NCBI GenBank assembly: GCA_000198515.1
Contig: FP929140.1
Span: 594,527-658,526 of the forward strand
Direction: 5' to 3'
Length of the DNA: 64,000 nt
Source of the DNA: a gamma proteobacterium HdN1
Lineage (GTDB): Bacteria; Pseudomonadota; Gammaproteobacteria; Pseudomonadales; Ketobacteraceae
The notes beneath the pieces are model-generated. The model searched no databases. It was given only the letters and a program-made list of their open reading frames with translations, and was not told where the DNA came from. How positions within the stretch are numbered: the first letter of the stretch is position 1; every line of letters starts with the position of its first letter. Position numbers and translations under genes: made by a program. Positions 18,674-28,064 of this stretch are shown one piece after another.

Positions 18674-20374
18674 CTATCGTGCTTTGCAATTTGCTGGTCC
18701 CAAAACGTCTGCCGCCGCTTGGTTGGTCATTAAGGTGATGTCTTGGGCGTTGCGAGCGGTGAACACTTTGCCGCCCGTCAGGTTTGCAAGGCAGTTCCCC
18801 GCGCCTGTGCCCATGATGTCAACGACGTTGATGGTCAGATGCGGTTTTGTGCGTGCGAGCTCGCGGGCGATCGCGCAAGGGTCACGGCCGCAGCTTTCCT
18901 CGCCATCTGAAATTACCAGCATGATGGATTCACGCTTGACGCCATCGACAAGCTGCCCTGCGCGGGCAACGCCATCGGCGAGTGGGGTGCCTTCCGCGGG
19001 ACGAATGGACTGAAGCTGCTGGATGAGGGTGCCGCGCTTGGCGGGAGGAAAAAAGCCTTCTGAGCGTGCAGCGGGGCAGCGATCGACGAGTACCAAGCCA
19101 ACGCCCACGTCGGACGGTAGGTTTTGTGCGACAGCGACGGCGGCTTGGCGGGCAGCAGTGATGCGCTTAGGCTCACGGAATAGCCTTGAAACCTTGGAGT
19201 TGGTGCCAAGGTTTACGCCAGATACGGCGCTGAACACGTTTTGCAGTAGTTGTGCTGATTGTGCTTCTGACACCTCTTTTGGCGAGGCGAGCAGGCTAAA
19301 GTCCATCGAGCCGGAAGCGTCAAACACAAGGATCAGTTCTGGGGCGATTTCTTTGGGGCGCTCGCTAGGGCATAGGTTTTTGGCCTCAGTGATCAGCTTT
19401 TGGCGGCAGTTTTTCTCCAGATATTGATTGATGTTTTGCTTGATGGATTGCGCCTTGGCATCGCCTTTTTGAAGCAGCGGTTCTTTGCTAAGTATTTTTT
19501 GTAATGCAACGCAGTCCTTCATCCCTGCGACGCGCTTTTCGAGAAGATCAAGTGGATCTGGCGGCGGTGGCGGTGGCGGTGGCGGTGGCGGTGGCGGTGG
19601 AGTGGGTTCTGGAACCGGCTCCGCTACGGGCGGCTCGGCCGGAATAACGGGTTCCGGTTCGGCGACAGGTTCTATGGGTGTTTCTGGTTTGACGGCTGCT
19701 TCTGGCTCGGCTGGTGGTTCAGGCGCAACCACTGCAGGAGTGCTGGTGTCGGTTGCCCAAGGTAGCTTTCCATCCAGTTTGAAAAACCAGCAGAGCACTG
19801 CGAGCAACAGAAGTAGCAGAAGGGCTAGCAGCAGCCAGCGCCACCAGTTGCGTTTCTTGGGGTCAGCGGTGGGTGTAAGGCTGAGTGTTTCAGGGATCGG
19901 CGCAGGTGCTATGGGCGGTGGTGGTTCAACGGTGGGTGCCACGGGGGGCGGTGGTTCCGATGCCAGCCGGTGCCCCCAGAACGTGAGGACTGGCTCGCCA
20001 TTGAGTGAATAGACCGATTCAAGGCCGGGATAACGAGCTGCGTGGCGTAACAGGCTTGCTTGTCGGGCCCCTTCGGCGCCTTTGCTTTCGAGACGGTTCG
20101 CTAGTTGCGCGATGGAATCGAGCCGTTCATTCAACAGGCGCACGACTTTTGCCTGTTCGTTATCGCTTAATTCGCTCAGTGCGATGGGCTGCCCGCCAAG
20201 TTCCGACTGCCATTCGATAAACGGCGTGTCTGGGACTTCTTTGGGCTTCGCAAATAGCGCGACCGTTCCGGGCGGTAGATGGCGTTTTAGCAGTTGGGTA
20301 AGTTCTGCGTGGCTGATTAGCGCATCGTCGGCGGCGTAGCGTTCGGTATTGAGCCTTGCGATGCGCTTCATCAT
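18674..20374 (-). CDS. Single-pass vWA protein with SrfA-like N-terminal domain
   Basis: The ~566-residue protein starts at 20374 (AAGGA about 12 bases upstream); an open frame continues to 20488 without conserved-looking sequence. Order: an N-terminal cytoplasmic domain ending in LNGEPVLTFWGH, a Pro-rich linker, one TM segment (RWLLLALLLLLLLAVLCWFF), a Pro/Glu-rich stretch with a 14-proline run (19559-19600), a helical Cys-containing region and a C-terminal vWA domain. The vWA metal site is intact: DASGS, a TPLADG Thr and ISDGEE. The vWA domain should be periplasmic. The gene is divergent from srfA and shares its N-terminal architecture with it, so the two proteins probably belong to one machine. 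Confidence 0.85.
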   Translation of the reverse strand: MMKRIARLNTERYAADDALISHAELTQLLKRHLPPGTVALFAKPKEVPDTPFIEWQSELGGQPIALSELSDNEQAKVVRLLNERLDSIAQLANRLESKGAEGARQASLLRHAARYPGLESVYSLNGEPVLTFWGHRLASEPPPPVAPTVEPPPPIAPAPIPETLSLTPTADPKKRNWWRWLLLALLLLLLLAVLCWFFKLDGKLPWATDTSTPAVVAPEPPAEPEAAVKPETPIEPVAEPEPVIPAEPPVAEPVPEPTPPPPPPPPPPPPPPDPLDLLEKRVAGMKDCVALQKILSKEPLLQKGDAKAQSIKQNINQYLEKNCRQKLITEAKNLCPSERPKEIAPELILVFDASGSMDFSLLASPKEVSEAQSAQLLQNVFSAVSGVNLGTNSKVSRLFREPKRITAARQAAVAVAQNLPSDVGVGLVLVDRCPAARSEGFFPPAKRGTLIQQLQSIRPAEGTPLADGVARAGQLVDGVKRESIMLVISDGEESCGRDPCAIARELARTKPHLTINVVDIMGTGAGNCLANLTGGKVFTARNAQDITLMTNQAAADVLGPANCKAR

Positions 20375-20524
20375 AACGGGGCGTTTTCCTTTGCTTGGTC
20401 GCCGTGGTCTTTCACTCGGTCGTATATCGTAACGCGAAAATGATTCGATCAGAACTGGGATTTTTCCTAGTTGCATCGCACCTTGCAAGCGTTATGCGCT
20501 GATTTGCGAGTATTCTCAGTTGCT

Positions 20525-20554
20525 TTGCACGAGTGAGCCTAGCCTTGCTAAACT
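20525..20554 (+). promoter_or_regulatory. Candidate sigma70 promoter for the srf operon
   Basis: TTGCAC (20525-20530) and TAAACT (20549-20554) are separated by 18 bases and lie about 70 bp before srfA in the divergent intergenic region. This is a pattern match only. Confidence 0.35.
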
Positions 20555-20625
20555 AGCTTGGTTTCCTGCTGGGTGTGAGATCGTAGTAATTTTAGGGCGT
20601 TTTTTATTGGAGAGGGATTTACAGT

Positions 20626-22185
20626 ATGACCGGCGCACTGCTTCGCAGCGGTAAACTTCAGGAGTTCAAGGCGCTGGGCGAGGATGGCCAGCCGGTTTTT
20701 GCGGCAGCGCTTCAGCTGCGTGAAGCGATTCGCCTAAAAGTTGGGCGAGATGCGGCCAACTGCCTTGCCGTGCCGCAGCGTAACGAAGCCGGTGACTGTG
20801 CGGATTGGTATGCGCCCACAGAGGGCGATGTGGTGCCTTGGTCTTCCGCGACCGACGAGGAGCGCGCTTCTGCAAAAGCACAATTGATCGAAGTCCAAGC
20901 GAAGTTGCGGTCCGTAAGCGCCACGATGAAGGCGGACGAGGGGCGCAGCACACAGATTTTTGGGCGCTTGCTGGATAAGGTCATTTATTTTCCAGACGAT
21001 AGCCATTTGTATCTGGTTGACGGCAAGCCGGTGCTGACTTTCTGGGGATTTGTGGACCCTACGGGGCCAGTGGAAGATGATCCGTTGGGGCGCCTTCAGC
21101 CGCGTGAGCCGCTCGTGGCGCCGGCGATCGCAGAAGCACCGGTAGTTGCTGTATCGCCCGTTTCTCCAGTGATTCCGCCCGTGCCCCCCGTTGTGGTGCA
21201 AACGGCCGTAGAAACAACTAAAAAGCGACGTTTTCCTTGGTGGTGGTTGCTTTTGTTGCTGCTCTTGCTCTTATTGCTGTTTTGGTTGTTACGAAGCTGT
21301 GTGCCGCAGCCTTCAATCGACATCAGCGGCCCTGTTGCCGAGGTGCAAGACGCGCAGGGTTCCGTTCAAAATTCTGATGATTCCTACTCCAGACGCTCGA
21401 CGAGCGACAGTCGGTATTCGGGCGATCATCGTTCAACGACAGACAGCAGTTTTAGTAGCGATACCCACTCGACAACAGATAGCAGCTATGCCAGCGATAA
21501 CAGTTCGACGACTGACAGCAGCTCGACGACTGACAGTAGCGCTACAACGGATAGCGCATCGACAAGTGATCGCGGCTCGACGTCGGAGAACCTAGGCGCA
21601 GAGGAGGGCCAGACCAGCGACGTAGCTGCACAAGAAAATCCCAAGCAAAATAGCGGACTTGAAAACGCGAGCAATACAAAAGATGAGCCCAACGGAACGC
21701 CGGCAAATGAAGGGGCTACGAATGCTCCAAGCAGCGAGCCTGCTGGCCAAAATCAGAGCGGAGATGCCTCGTCGCAAAAAGGTGAAAATCAGGAATTTCC
21801 ACCCCAAAAGGCTTTGGAAATCCCGCCAGACGCAGTGAAAGGGAATGATGTATCGTTTCTGGACGGAAAATGGAAGGCAGGTAGCGGAATTCAAGACGCA
21901 AAAACCGGTAAGCCGATTCAGCTAAATTATGATTTCAAAAACGGCAAAGGTCAGGTGCAGATGACGAGCGCAGGTGGCGTAAATTGCTCCGGCGATGTAG
22001 ATGCTGCGATGGGCAGTGGTGGGCTACAAATCCGCAATCAAGGCCAGTTGAAATGCAAAGATGGTAGTACCTATAAACTGCCCGACGTACAGTGTGTGCC
22101 GGGCAGCAGTAGTGCAGCAAAATGCACCGGCACTTACGAAAATAACGTAAAACTTCCGATCTTTATGAAGCAGGAAGGTGGCTAA
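20626..22185 (+). CDS. srfA: SrfA-like single-pass membrane protein
   Basis: The 519-residue protein starts at 20626 with GGAGAGGG upstream. Its N-terminal ~150 residues (LLRSGKLQEFKALG, LAVPQRNEAGDCADWYAP, EGDVVPWSSATDEERA) match the SrfA family of SrfABC loci as I remember it. After DGKPVLTFWGF come a Pro-rich linker and one TM segment (WWWLLLLLLLLLLLFWLL, about residues 205-222). A periplasmic Ser/Thr/Asp repeat follows (about residues 252-320, units like STTDSSYASD), then a disordered Asn/Gly/Ser region. The C-terminal ~110 residues look folded, with four Cys and repeated beta-like segments (SFLDGKWKAGSG, NGKGQVQMTSAGGVNCSG). Function is unknown. It heads the ten-gene run. Confidence 0.82.
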   Translation: MTGALLRSGKLQEFKALGEDGQPVFAAALQLREAIRLKVGRDAANCLAVPQRNEAGDCADWYAPTEGDVVPWSSATDEERASAKAQLIEVQAKLRSVSATMKADEGRSTQIFGRLLDKVIYFPDDSHLYLVDGKPVLTFWGFVDPTGPVEDDPLGRLQPREPLVAPAIAEAPVVAVSPVSPVIPPVPPVVVQTAVETTKKRRFPWWWLLLLLLLLLLLFWLLRSCVPQPSIDISGPVAEVQDAQGSVQNSDDSYSRRSTSDSRYSGDHRSTTDSSFSSDTHSTTDSSYASDNSSTTDSSSTTDSSATTDSASTSDRGSTSENLGAEEGQTSDVAAQENPKQNSGLENASNTKDEPNGTPANEGATNAPSSEPAGQNQSGDASSQKGENQEFPPQKALEIPPDAVKGNDVSFLDGKWKAGSGIQDAKTGKPIQLNYDFKNGKGQVQMTSAGGVNCSGDVDAAMGSGGLQIRNQGQLKCKDGSTYKLPDVQCVPGSSSAAKCTGTYENNVKLPIFMKQEGG

Positions 22186-22232
22186 TCACCGTGTAATCAT
22201 GTGGTGTAAAGCAAACCTCTAGCGTTGGGCAG

Positions 22233-22286
22233 CTAGTGACTGTTACTTAGCTAGTGACTATTGCTTAACCCGTGACTATTGCGAAA
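22233..22286 (+). repeat. Three 18-bp tandem repeats before srfB
   Basis: Units start at 22233, 22251 and 22269; the consensus is CTAGTGACTATTGCTTAA, with one or two changes in unit 1 and about five in unit 3. They fill part of the 156-bp srfA-srfB gap and could be a regulator-binding array or a leader element. Confidence 0.75.
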
Positions 22287-22341
22287 CAGGTGAATCCTGC
22301 AAAAATGCTTATTGTTGCGCAAACCATCGGATTGAAAAGAT

Positions 22342-25311
22342 ATGCTTCCAGAACTCGTGCAGTACGAAAGTCGAATGACCCTGATCATGGCGACAGGAGT
22401 CCAGTTTCTGGACTTCGCGCTGAAGCTGGATCTGCGACGTGAACCGGCAGGTGAGTTTGCGCCTCAGCAGAGCAACTTGTCGTTGGCTCGCCTGCACTAT
22501 GATGAGCGAACCGATCAGTATTTTCACCCTGCCGAGCCGAGCCGAGCAGTTGCATCAAAAATCAGCGTGCCGGTCGATCAATCCATTAACTTGTTGGATG
22601 GAATGTGGCTGCCGATCCCTTTTTTCCGAATGGCACCGTCGCGGAAATTTGCGGAAGGGCCGGGCAATTGGGCGCGCGCAAGGATTGTCAGCTTGGCAGA
22701 TGGTGAGGACCCAGACGGTTACACGCATCGCGTAACGCTCGCCTTTGATACCCGCGTTTTTCACAGCCGCTCCGACATGGCCTATCTAGCCCCGACTTCG
22801 GACGACGTAAAAGCCGGAAGCAGCTTTGGGTTTGCCTATCGGTCGGATGAGATGGGCTGGTTCCCCGAACTGGCATGGGTCGACTCTTGGTTGCAAGAGG
22901 TATTCGCAGAGAACGCGCAGCAGCGTTTGCGTATGCAGCGCGAAGACATTGAGGATGAGCGTAAGCTTCTCTATCACCAGGCGCATTATCTCAATCTTCT
23001 GTACGTGCTTGGCTCACGTTTGCAGCTGCCGGAAATCAACGTGATTTCCAATACCGCGTCGGATCTTTATAAGCCCATCCAAGTAGACATGGTGCTGGAT
23101 GTCGGCAATTCACGCACCTGCGGCATTCTGATCGAAGACCACCCGCAAGAAGGGGATGGTTTGCGCAAGCGTTATGAGTTGGAATTGCGCGATCTGACCA
23201 TGCCAGAACATATTTATCCAGAACCTTTTGAAAGTCGCGTTGAATTTGCGCAGGCCACTTTTGGAAAAGATCATTTTTCGGCGCAAAGCGGCCGTTCGGA
23301 TGCGTTTTTATGGCCAACGATTGCGCGCGTGGGGAGAGAATCCGCGCGCCTTGCCAGCCGTCGCCGTGGTACGGAGGGTTCCACTGGGCTTTCAAGCCCG
23401 AAGCGTTATTTGTGGGATGAGGATAGTTATGAACCGGGTTGGCGATTTAATTGCGCGTTCGTAAAATCCGAGAGTGAGCCTTTCGCAACGGCCGCACCTG
23501 TTGCCAATCTAATTAACGAAACTGGAGATGCCCTGTACGCAATTCCTTGGGATCAGCGTATGCCGGTGTTTCATCCCCATTATTCGCGCAGCTCATTGAT
23601 GACGTTTATGCTGTCCGAAGTGCTTGTACAAGCACTGATGCAAATGAACAGCCCCTCGCAGCGCCTAAAACAAAGCCATTCACGGGTGCCGCGCCACTTG
23701 CGCTCCATCGTACTTACTGTTCCGCCATCCATGCCCAAGCCAGAGCGGGAATTATTTGTAAAGCGCGTAAAACAGGCGCTTGGCCTCGTTTGGAAAAGTA
23801 TGGGTTGGCATCCTGAAGATGATGATATTGAAAACGAAGGTGCTGCCAAGGCATGGCCCCCGATGCCTACAACGCATGTGCAGTGGGACGAGGCTACGTG
23901 TGGGCAAATTGTCTATTTATTTACCGAAACCCAGAATAATTTTGGTGGTCGCCCGGAAGAATTTTTTGCTGCGCTCGCTCGGCCAGATAAAGAGGATCGG
24001 AAAAGCCTGACCGTTGCTTCCGTAGACATTGGTGGCGGCACTACGGATTTGGTAATCACGCGCTACAAGCTGGATGAAGGAAAAGGCAGTAACGTATTTA
24101 TTGTCCCCGAACAGCGATTTAGAGATGGTTTCAAAATAGCGGGCGACGATATCCTACTGGAAATCATCCAGAATGTCGTTGTACCTGCACTTTCCGATGC
24201 GCTGAAAAAAGCGGGCGTGTCGCGCCCAGAAGCGCTGCTATCGCGAATGATCGGTAACGAAACTGTTCGTGTGCAAGATGCTGTATTGCGGCAGCAATTG
24301 GTATTGCAGGTGCTTAGCCCGATTGGTTTGCGATTGCTAAAAGAGTATGAAAAATACGATCCTCTTGATCCAGGCACTTTGGGAACATTTAGCTTTAAGG
24401 AGCTGTTAAGTGCGGAGGAGCCGCCGACGAGAGAAGTGCTTGAGTATGTTGAAACGGCGGTGCGCCGCTATACTGATTCGAGCGTGGCTGAATTCAATCT
24501 TCTGGATGCGTTTCTTACGATCAACTTGCGAAAGATCCACGAGCTATTTATCAGCAACCGAATGAATATCTGCAAGAGCCTGAAAGCGCTCTCAGAAATC
24601 ATTTATTTATACCAGTGTGATCTTCTGTTGCTAACGGGGAGGCCGTCGCGCTTACCAGGGGTTCAGGCAGTTTTCCGCAGCTTGATGCCGGTTCCACCTG
24701 GGCGAATTTTGCCGTTGCATCAGTATCGCACGGGCGGTTGGTATCCATTTCACAAGCAGGGGCGTATCGACGATCCGAAAACTACCGCAGCGGTGGGTGC
24801 GATGCTTTGCCTTTTAGGGCAAAATCTTCGCTTGCCGAATTTCTTTTTCCGTTCGGCAGCGCTTAAGCCTTATTCCACAGTGAAATATCTGGGGATGATC
24901 GACAATAATAACGTGGTGAAAGACAGCAACGTGTATTTCCACGATATTAATTTAGATGATCCTGATTATCAGTTTCCCGATACTGCTTTCGAATTACGCG
25001 GCTCATTGCGGCTTGGATTTCGACAATTGGATGCAGAGCGTTGGCCGGCCGCGCCCTTGTATATTATCACTCTGATTAGCGAGAAGCTTACCAAAACGGT
25101 GGGGCAGGATGGTAGTGTTCTCAACGTATCTCTAAAAGTAGACCGTAAGAGTCGCTCTGCGGAAGGTACCGAGAGCCTCACGATTGCCTCGGCAGAGTCA
25201 GAAGCAGGAACTGCAAGAAAGGAGGCGCTCCGTATGCAGTTGAATACGCTCGCAGATGCAGGTTTGGGTGGGACGCACTATTGGCTGGATAGCGGGAGCG
25301 TATATCAATGA
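22342..25311 (+). CDS. srfB: SrfB-family actin/Hsp70-fold ATPase
   Basis: The 989-residue protein belongs to the SrfB family by its start (MLPELVQYESRMTLIMATGV) and length. It carries the three nucleotide motifs of the actin/Hsp70/FtsA fold: phosphate-1 DVGNSRTCGI (about residue 252), phosphate-2 VDIGGGTTDLV (about residue 560) and the adenosine motif LLLTGRPSRLPGV (about residue 764). An N-terminal ~240-residue extension precedes the fold. No TM or signal is seen, so it should be cytoplasmic, possibly forming filaments or acting as an ATP switch. Its stop overlaps the srfC start by 4 bp, implying translational coupling and a physical partnership. Confidence 0.85.
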   Translation: MLPELVQYESRMTLIMATGVQFLDFALKLDLRREPAGEFAPQQSNLSLARLHYDERTDQYFHPAEPSRAVASKISVPVDQSINLLDGMWLPIPFFRMAPSRKFAEGPGNWARARIVSLADGEDPDGYTHRVTLAFDTRVFHSRSDMAYLAPTSDDVKAGSSFGFAYRSDEMGWFPELAWVDSWLQEVFAENAQQRLRMQREDIEDERKLLYHQAHYLNLLYVLGSRLQLPEINVISNTASDLYKPIQVDMVLDVGNSRTCGILIEDHPQEGDGLRKRYELELRDLTMPEHIYPEPFESRVEFAQATFGKDHFSAQSGRSDAFLWPTIARVGRESARLASRRRGTEGSTGLSSPKRYLWDEDSYEPGWRFNCAFVKSESEPFATAAPVANLINETGDALYAIPWDQRMPVFHPHYSRSSLMTFMLSEVLVQALMQMNSPSQRLKQSHSRVPRHLRSIVLTVPPSMPKPERELFVKRVKQALGLVWKSMGWHPEDDDIENEGAAKAWPPMPTTHVQWDEATCGQIVYLFTETQNNFGGRPEEFFAALARPDKEDRKSLTVASVDIGGGTTDLVITRYKLDEGKGSNVFIVPEQRFRDGFKIAGDDILLEIIQNVVVPALSDALKKAGVSRPEALLSRMIGNETVRVQDAVLRQQLVLQVLSPIGLRLLKEYEKYDPLDPGTLGTFSFKELLSAEEPPTREVLEYVETAVRRYTDSSVAEFNLLDAFLTINLRKIHELFISNRMNICKSLKALSEIIYLYQCDLLLLTGRPSRLPGVQAVFRSLMPVPPGRILPLHQYRTGGWYPFHKQGRIDDPKTTAAVGAMLCLLGQNLRLPNFFFRSAALKPYSTVKYLGMIDNNNVVKDSNVYFHDINLDDPDYQFPDTAFELRGSLRLGFRQLDAERWPAAPLYIITLISEKLTKTVGQDGSVLNVSLKVDRKSRSAEGTESLTIASAESEAGTARKEALRMQLNTLADAGLGGTHYWLDSGSVYQ

Positions 25312-28061
25312 GTGCTAATGGCGAAAACCAACATGGCGCAGAAGCAGAACGCTTGGCAGGACATTGGCAGGCGATTTATCGCGGCGCGGGCGATGCAATT
25401 CAGTGGATTGGTAACGTGCGAGCTAGTGCGCCTCGGCTGGATAGTGAAGCCGATCATTTGGTGCTGAAGCTTCGGCGCGTGCGGAATACGGCAAAGCGCC
25501 TTGGCGCCGTCACTCCACGCCCCATGACCGTAGGTTTTTTCGGTTTATCGCAGGCGGGTAAGTCCTATCTGATTTCGGTGTTGGCTGCAGGCGCAAATGG
25601 CAAACTTGAAACCATTTTCGGCGGAAATCGGCTGGATTTTATTGACCATGTGAACCCGCCGGGCGGTGGCAAAGAGGCAACGGGCTTGGTGACGCGCTTT
25701 AGTCGTACAGCGACCGCTGGCCCGTCGGATTATCCGATTGAATTGCGCTTGTTCAGCGAGCTTGAAATTGCGCGCATTCTTGCAAATTCGTTCTTCAAAG
25801 ATTTTAACGTCGAGAAATTTCAGTACGAATACAGCGAAGCCAAGATTCGCCAAACTATTAAGGAGCTCACCAAAAAGTCTCAGCATCAGCCAGTTTCGGG
25901 CGTTACGGAAGACGATGTTGTCGGGTTATGGGATTATCTAAAAGATCGCTTCCCTAGCTCACTCAAAATGCTGGACGTTTGTTTTTGGCCAGAGGCAGTC
26001 AGCCTTGCGCCGTATCTTTCTCTGGAAGATCGGGGGCGTTTGTTTTCGGTGTTGTGGGGGGAAATTCCCGAATTTACGGAAACCTATTCGATGTTCGCGC
26101 GCGTGCTTGCGCAGCTTGGACATCCAGAGCGTGTGTTTGCACCGTTGGATGTGCTGGTTTCCAAAACGCCACAGGGTGGGTTGTCCCAAGCCGATAGCAT
26201 TATGAACGTAGATATGCTGGAGCGCTTGGGGCGATCTATTGACAAGGCTGTTCAAGTGCGCCCAGAAGTCGACAGCGAATTGCAAGCGCCAGTCTCGCTC
26301 TCGCTTGCGCAGCTTGCCGCGTTAACCACGGAGCTGGTGTTTCCGCTCGTTGAGAGAACCAGCGAACCGCTGTTTGAGGAAGTCGATCTGCTTGATTTTC
26401 CAGGCTATCGGGGAAGGTTAAAAGTGGAATCCCTAGAGGACGTTCGGCGTCAGGTAAAAAGTGATGAGGCCAACCCCGTCGCACAGCTATTTTTGCGCGG
26501 AAAAGTCGCCTATCTATTTGAGCGTTATACCGATAGCCAAGAAATGAATGTGCTGATCGTTTGCACGCCTTCAAACTACCAATCGGAAGTCACCGAAGTA
26601 GGGCCCGTTCTGACCGAGTGGATTGCCAGAACCCAAGGCGCAACGCCTGAAATTCGTAGCAGAAGATCCCCAGGTTTGCTCTGGGCGATTACCAAATTTG
26701 ATTTGCGCATTGCCGACCTGCTGCCAAAAACCGAAGACAACCTTCGCATCCAGTGGGGCGCGGGTGGCATGATGCGTATGACCATGCTGGAACGCTTTAA
26801 TCAATACCCATGGCTACAGGAATGGGCGCCGGGCCGTGCATTTGACAATACCTTCCTGATGCGAAAGCCGCGAGTGGCAGTGCCATTTTTGAAGGTAGAA
26901 GGCGGTGTTGAAACAGGGGTTAACACCTCCGTTGCGCCGCAACTTGCGCTTATGAAAAAAACCTTTGCCGAAGACGAGGCGGTTCGCACCCACATCCACG
27001 ATGCAGAAGCTGCATGGGATGGCATGATGGCCCTCAACGATGGCGGTATGGCGCGTATGGCCAGCTATTTGCGGAAAGTAGCGAGCCGAAAGTTCAAACT
27101 CGAACGCAGCCGAGAGCAGATGGAAGAACTCGTGCATGATCTTGTCGAGGCGAATCTTGCTCGCTGGTATCAGGCGGAAGGTGCTGGTGAGGTGGAGAAA
27201 AAAAAGAAACTCGCCCAAGAAATCGCAAACAGCATACGCGCCCGCGCTTTGCTGTTTGGTGATTTGCTGCAACGGATGCAAATTTCAGACGATACTCTCC
27301 GAACCCTCTACCTGCGTGTTGAAGAGGAAGTAGGGGAGGATGCGAGTGCGGCCCAAGAAGGCAACGCAGCGAGCGGGGGAGCGCTGAATTTGGGCGGGGA
27401 TCTGATCAATTTCGGCGGCGACTTCGATCTGTTTGGCGGCGGTAGCGCTGAAGGTGCGCACAGCGCTGCACCTACGAAACCTGTATCTGCAACGAGCGAA
27501 GGTAGTGACGCACGCTTTGCAAGAGTGGCCTTTCGTGAATGGATTCATCATTTGCGGAATTTGCCAGGCGATCAGCGATTGATGCAGTACTTCGGCTATC
27601 CACGAGCGCAGATTGAAGCTTTGATTGACGAGTTGGTGACCGCAGCAAACCGCATGAATTTGCAGAGCCACTTACTAAACGTGATATTGGGAACCGAGCA
27701 GGCAGGCACGAAGCGCAGCCAGTTGGTCGATCGCCAAGTATTGATCGTACAGGCTGCAATTAGCGATTTTATTGCGTGGCTGGGTTTTGTTCAGGTACCG
27801 CCGGGGGAACGCCCAGAAAGCCTTGTAAATCGAGGCGTTCCGATATTTTCTCCACCCGCCACAGTGGAACCGAACCGATTGCCGCAGTTGCCGTCGCAGC
27901 CGATCAATCATTCCGCGTTTTATTTATATGATTGGCTTGTAGCGTTTTCGCGTGTCGCAATTTCCAATGCAGGCCACAGTGCAGGCCGCGAAATTACCCC
28001 AGAACAAAACGACGCGCTCGGTAAAATCATCGCGCTCCTCACCAGCACTCGCTCGGAATAA
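25308..28061 (+). CDS. srfC: SrfC-family large P-loop GTPase-like protein
   Basis: The 917-residue protein has a P-loop GLSQAGKSY (about residues 79-87), a switch-II-like DFPGYRG (about 362) and a TKFD base-recognition motif (about 461), the order expected for a dynamin-like large GTPase. A basic/acidic helical stretch follows (about residues 580-650), then a Gly-rich low-complexity insert (near 690-715) and a C-terminal helical domain. This matches the SrfC family. The ATG overlaps the srfB stop (ATGA). No TM is present; membrane contact, if any, would be peripheral. Confidence 0.83.
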   Translation: MSANGENQHGAEAERLAGHWQAIYRGAGDAIQWIGNVRASAPRLDSEADHLVLKLRRVRNTAKRLGAVTPRPMTVGFFGLSQAGKSYLISVLAAGANGKLETIFGGNRLDFIDHVNPPGGGKEATGLVTRFSRTATAGPSDYPIELRLFSELEIARILANSFFKDFNVEKFQYEYSEAKIRQTIKELTKKSQHQPVSGVTEDDVVGLWDYLKDRFPSSLKMLDVCFWPEAVSLAPYLSLEDRGRLFSVLWGEIPEFTETYSMFARVLAQLGHPERVFAPLDVLVSKTPQGGLSQADSIMNVDMLERLGRSIDKAVQVRPEVDSELQAPVSLSLAQLAALTTELVFPLVERTSEPLFEEVDLLDFPGYRGRLKVESLEDVRRQVKSDEANPVAQLFLRGKVAYLFERYTDSQEMNVLIVCTPSNYQSEVTEVGPVLTEWIARTQGATPEIRSRRSPGLLWAITKFDLRIADLLPKTEDNLRIQWGAGGMMRMTMLERFNQYPWLQEWAPGRAFDNTFLMRKPRVAVPFLKVEGGVETGVNTSVAPQLALMKKTFAEDEAVRTHIHDAEAAWDGMMALNDGGMARMASYLRKVASRKFKLERSREQMEELVHDLVEANLARWYQAEGAGEVEKKKKLAQEIANSIRARALLFGDLLQRMQISDDTLRTLYLRVEEEVGEDASAAQEGNAASGGALNLGGDLINFGGDFDLFGGGSAEGAHSAAPTKPVSATSEGSDARFARVAFREWIHHLRNLPGDQRLMQYFGYPRAQIEALIDELVTAANRMNLQSHLLNVILGTEQAGTKRSQLVDRQVLIVQAAISDFIAWLGFVQVPPGERPESLVNRGVPIFSPPATVEPNRLPQLPSQPINHSAFYLYDWLVAFSRVAISNAGHSAGREITPEQNDALGKIIALLTSTRSE

Positions 28062-28064
28062 AAA

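Noticed and set aside
19485..20012. Glycine-rich 175-codon plus-strand frame
   Set aside because: It is the complement of the polyproline/vWA gene; the glycine run mirrors the proline repeat.
22233..22286. CRISPR-like array
   Set aside because: The 18-bp units are directly adjacent without spacers and there are no cas genes, so it is a simple tandem repeat.
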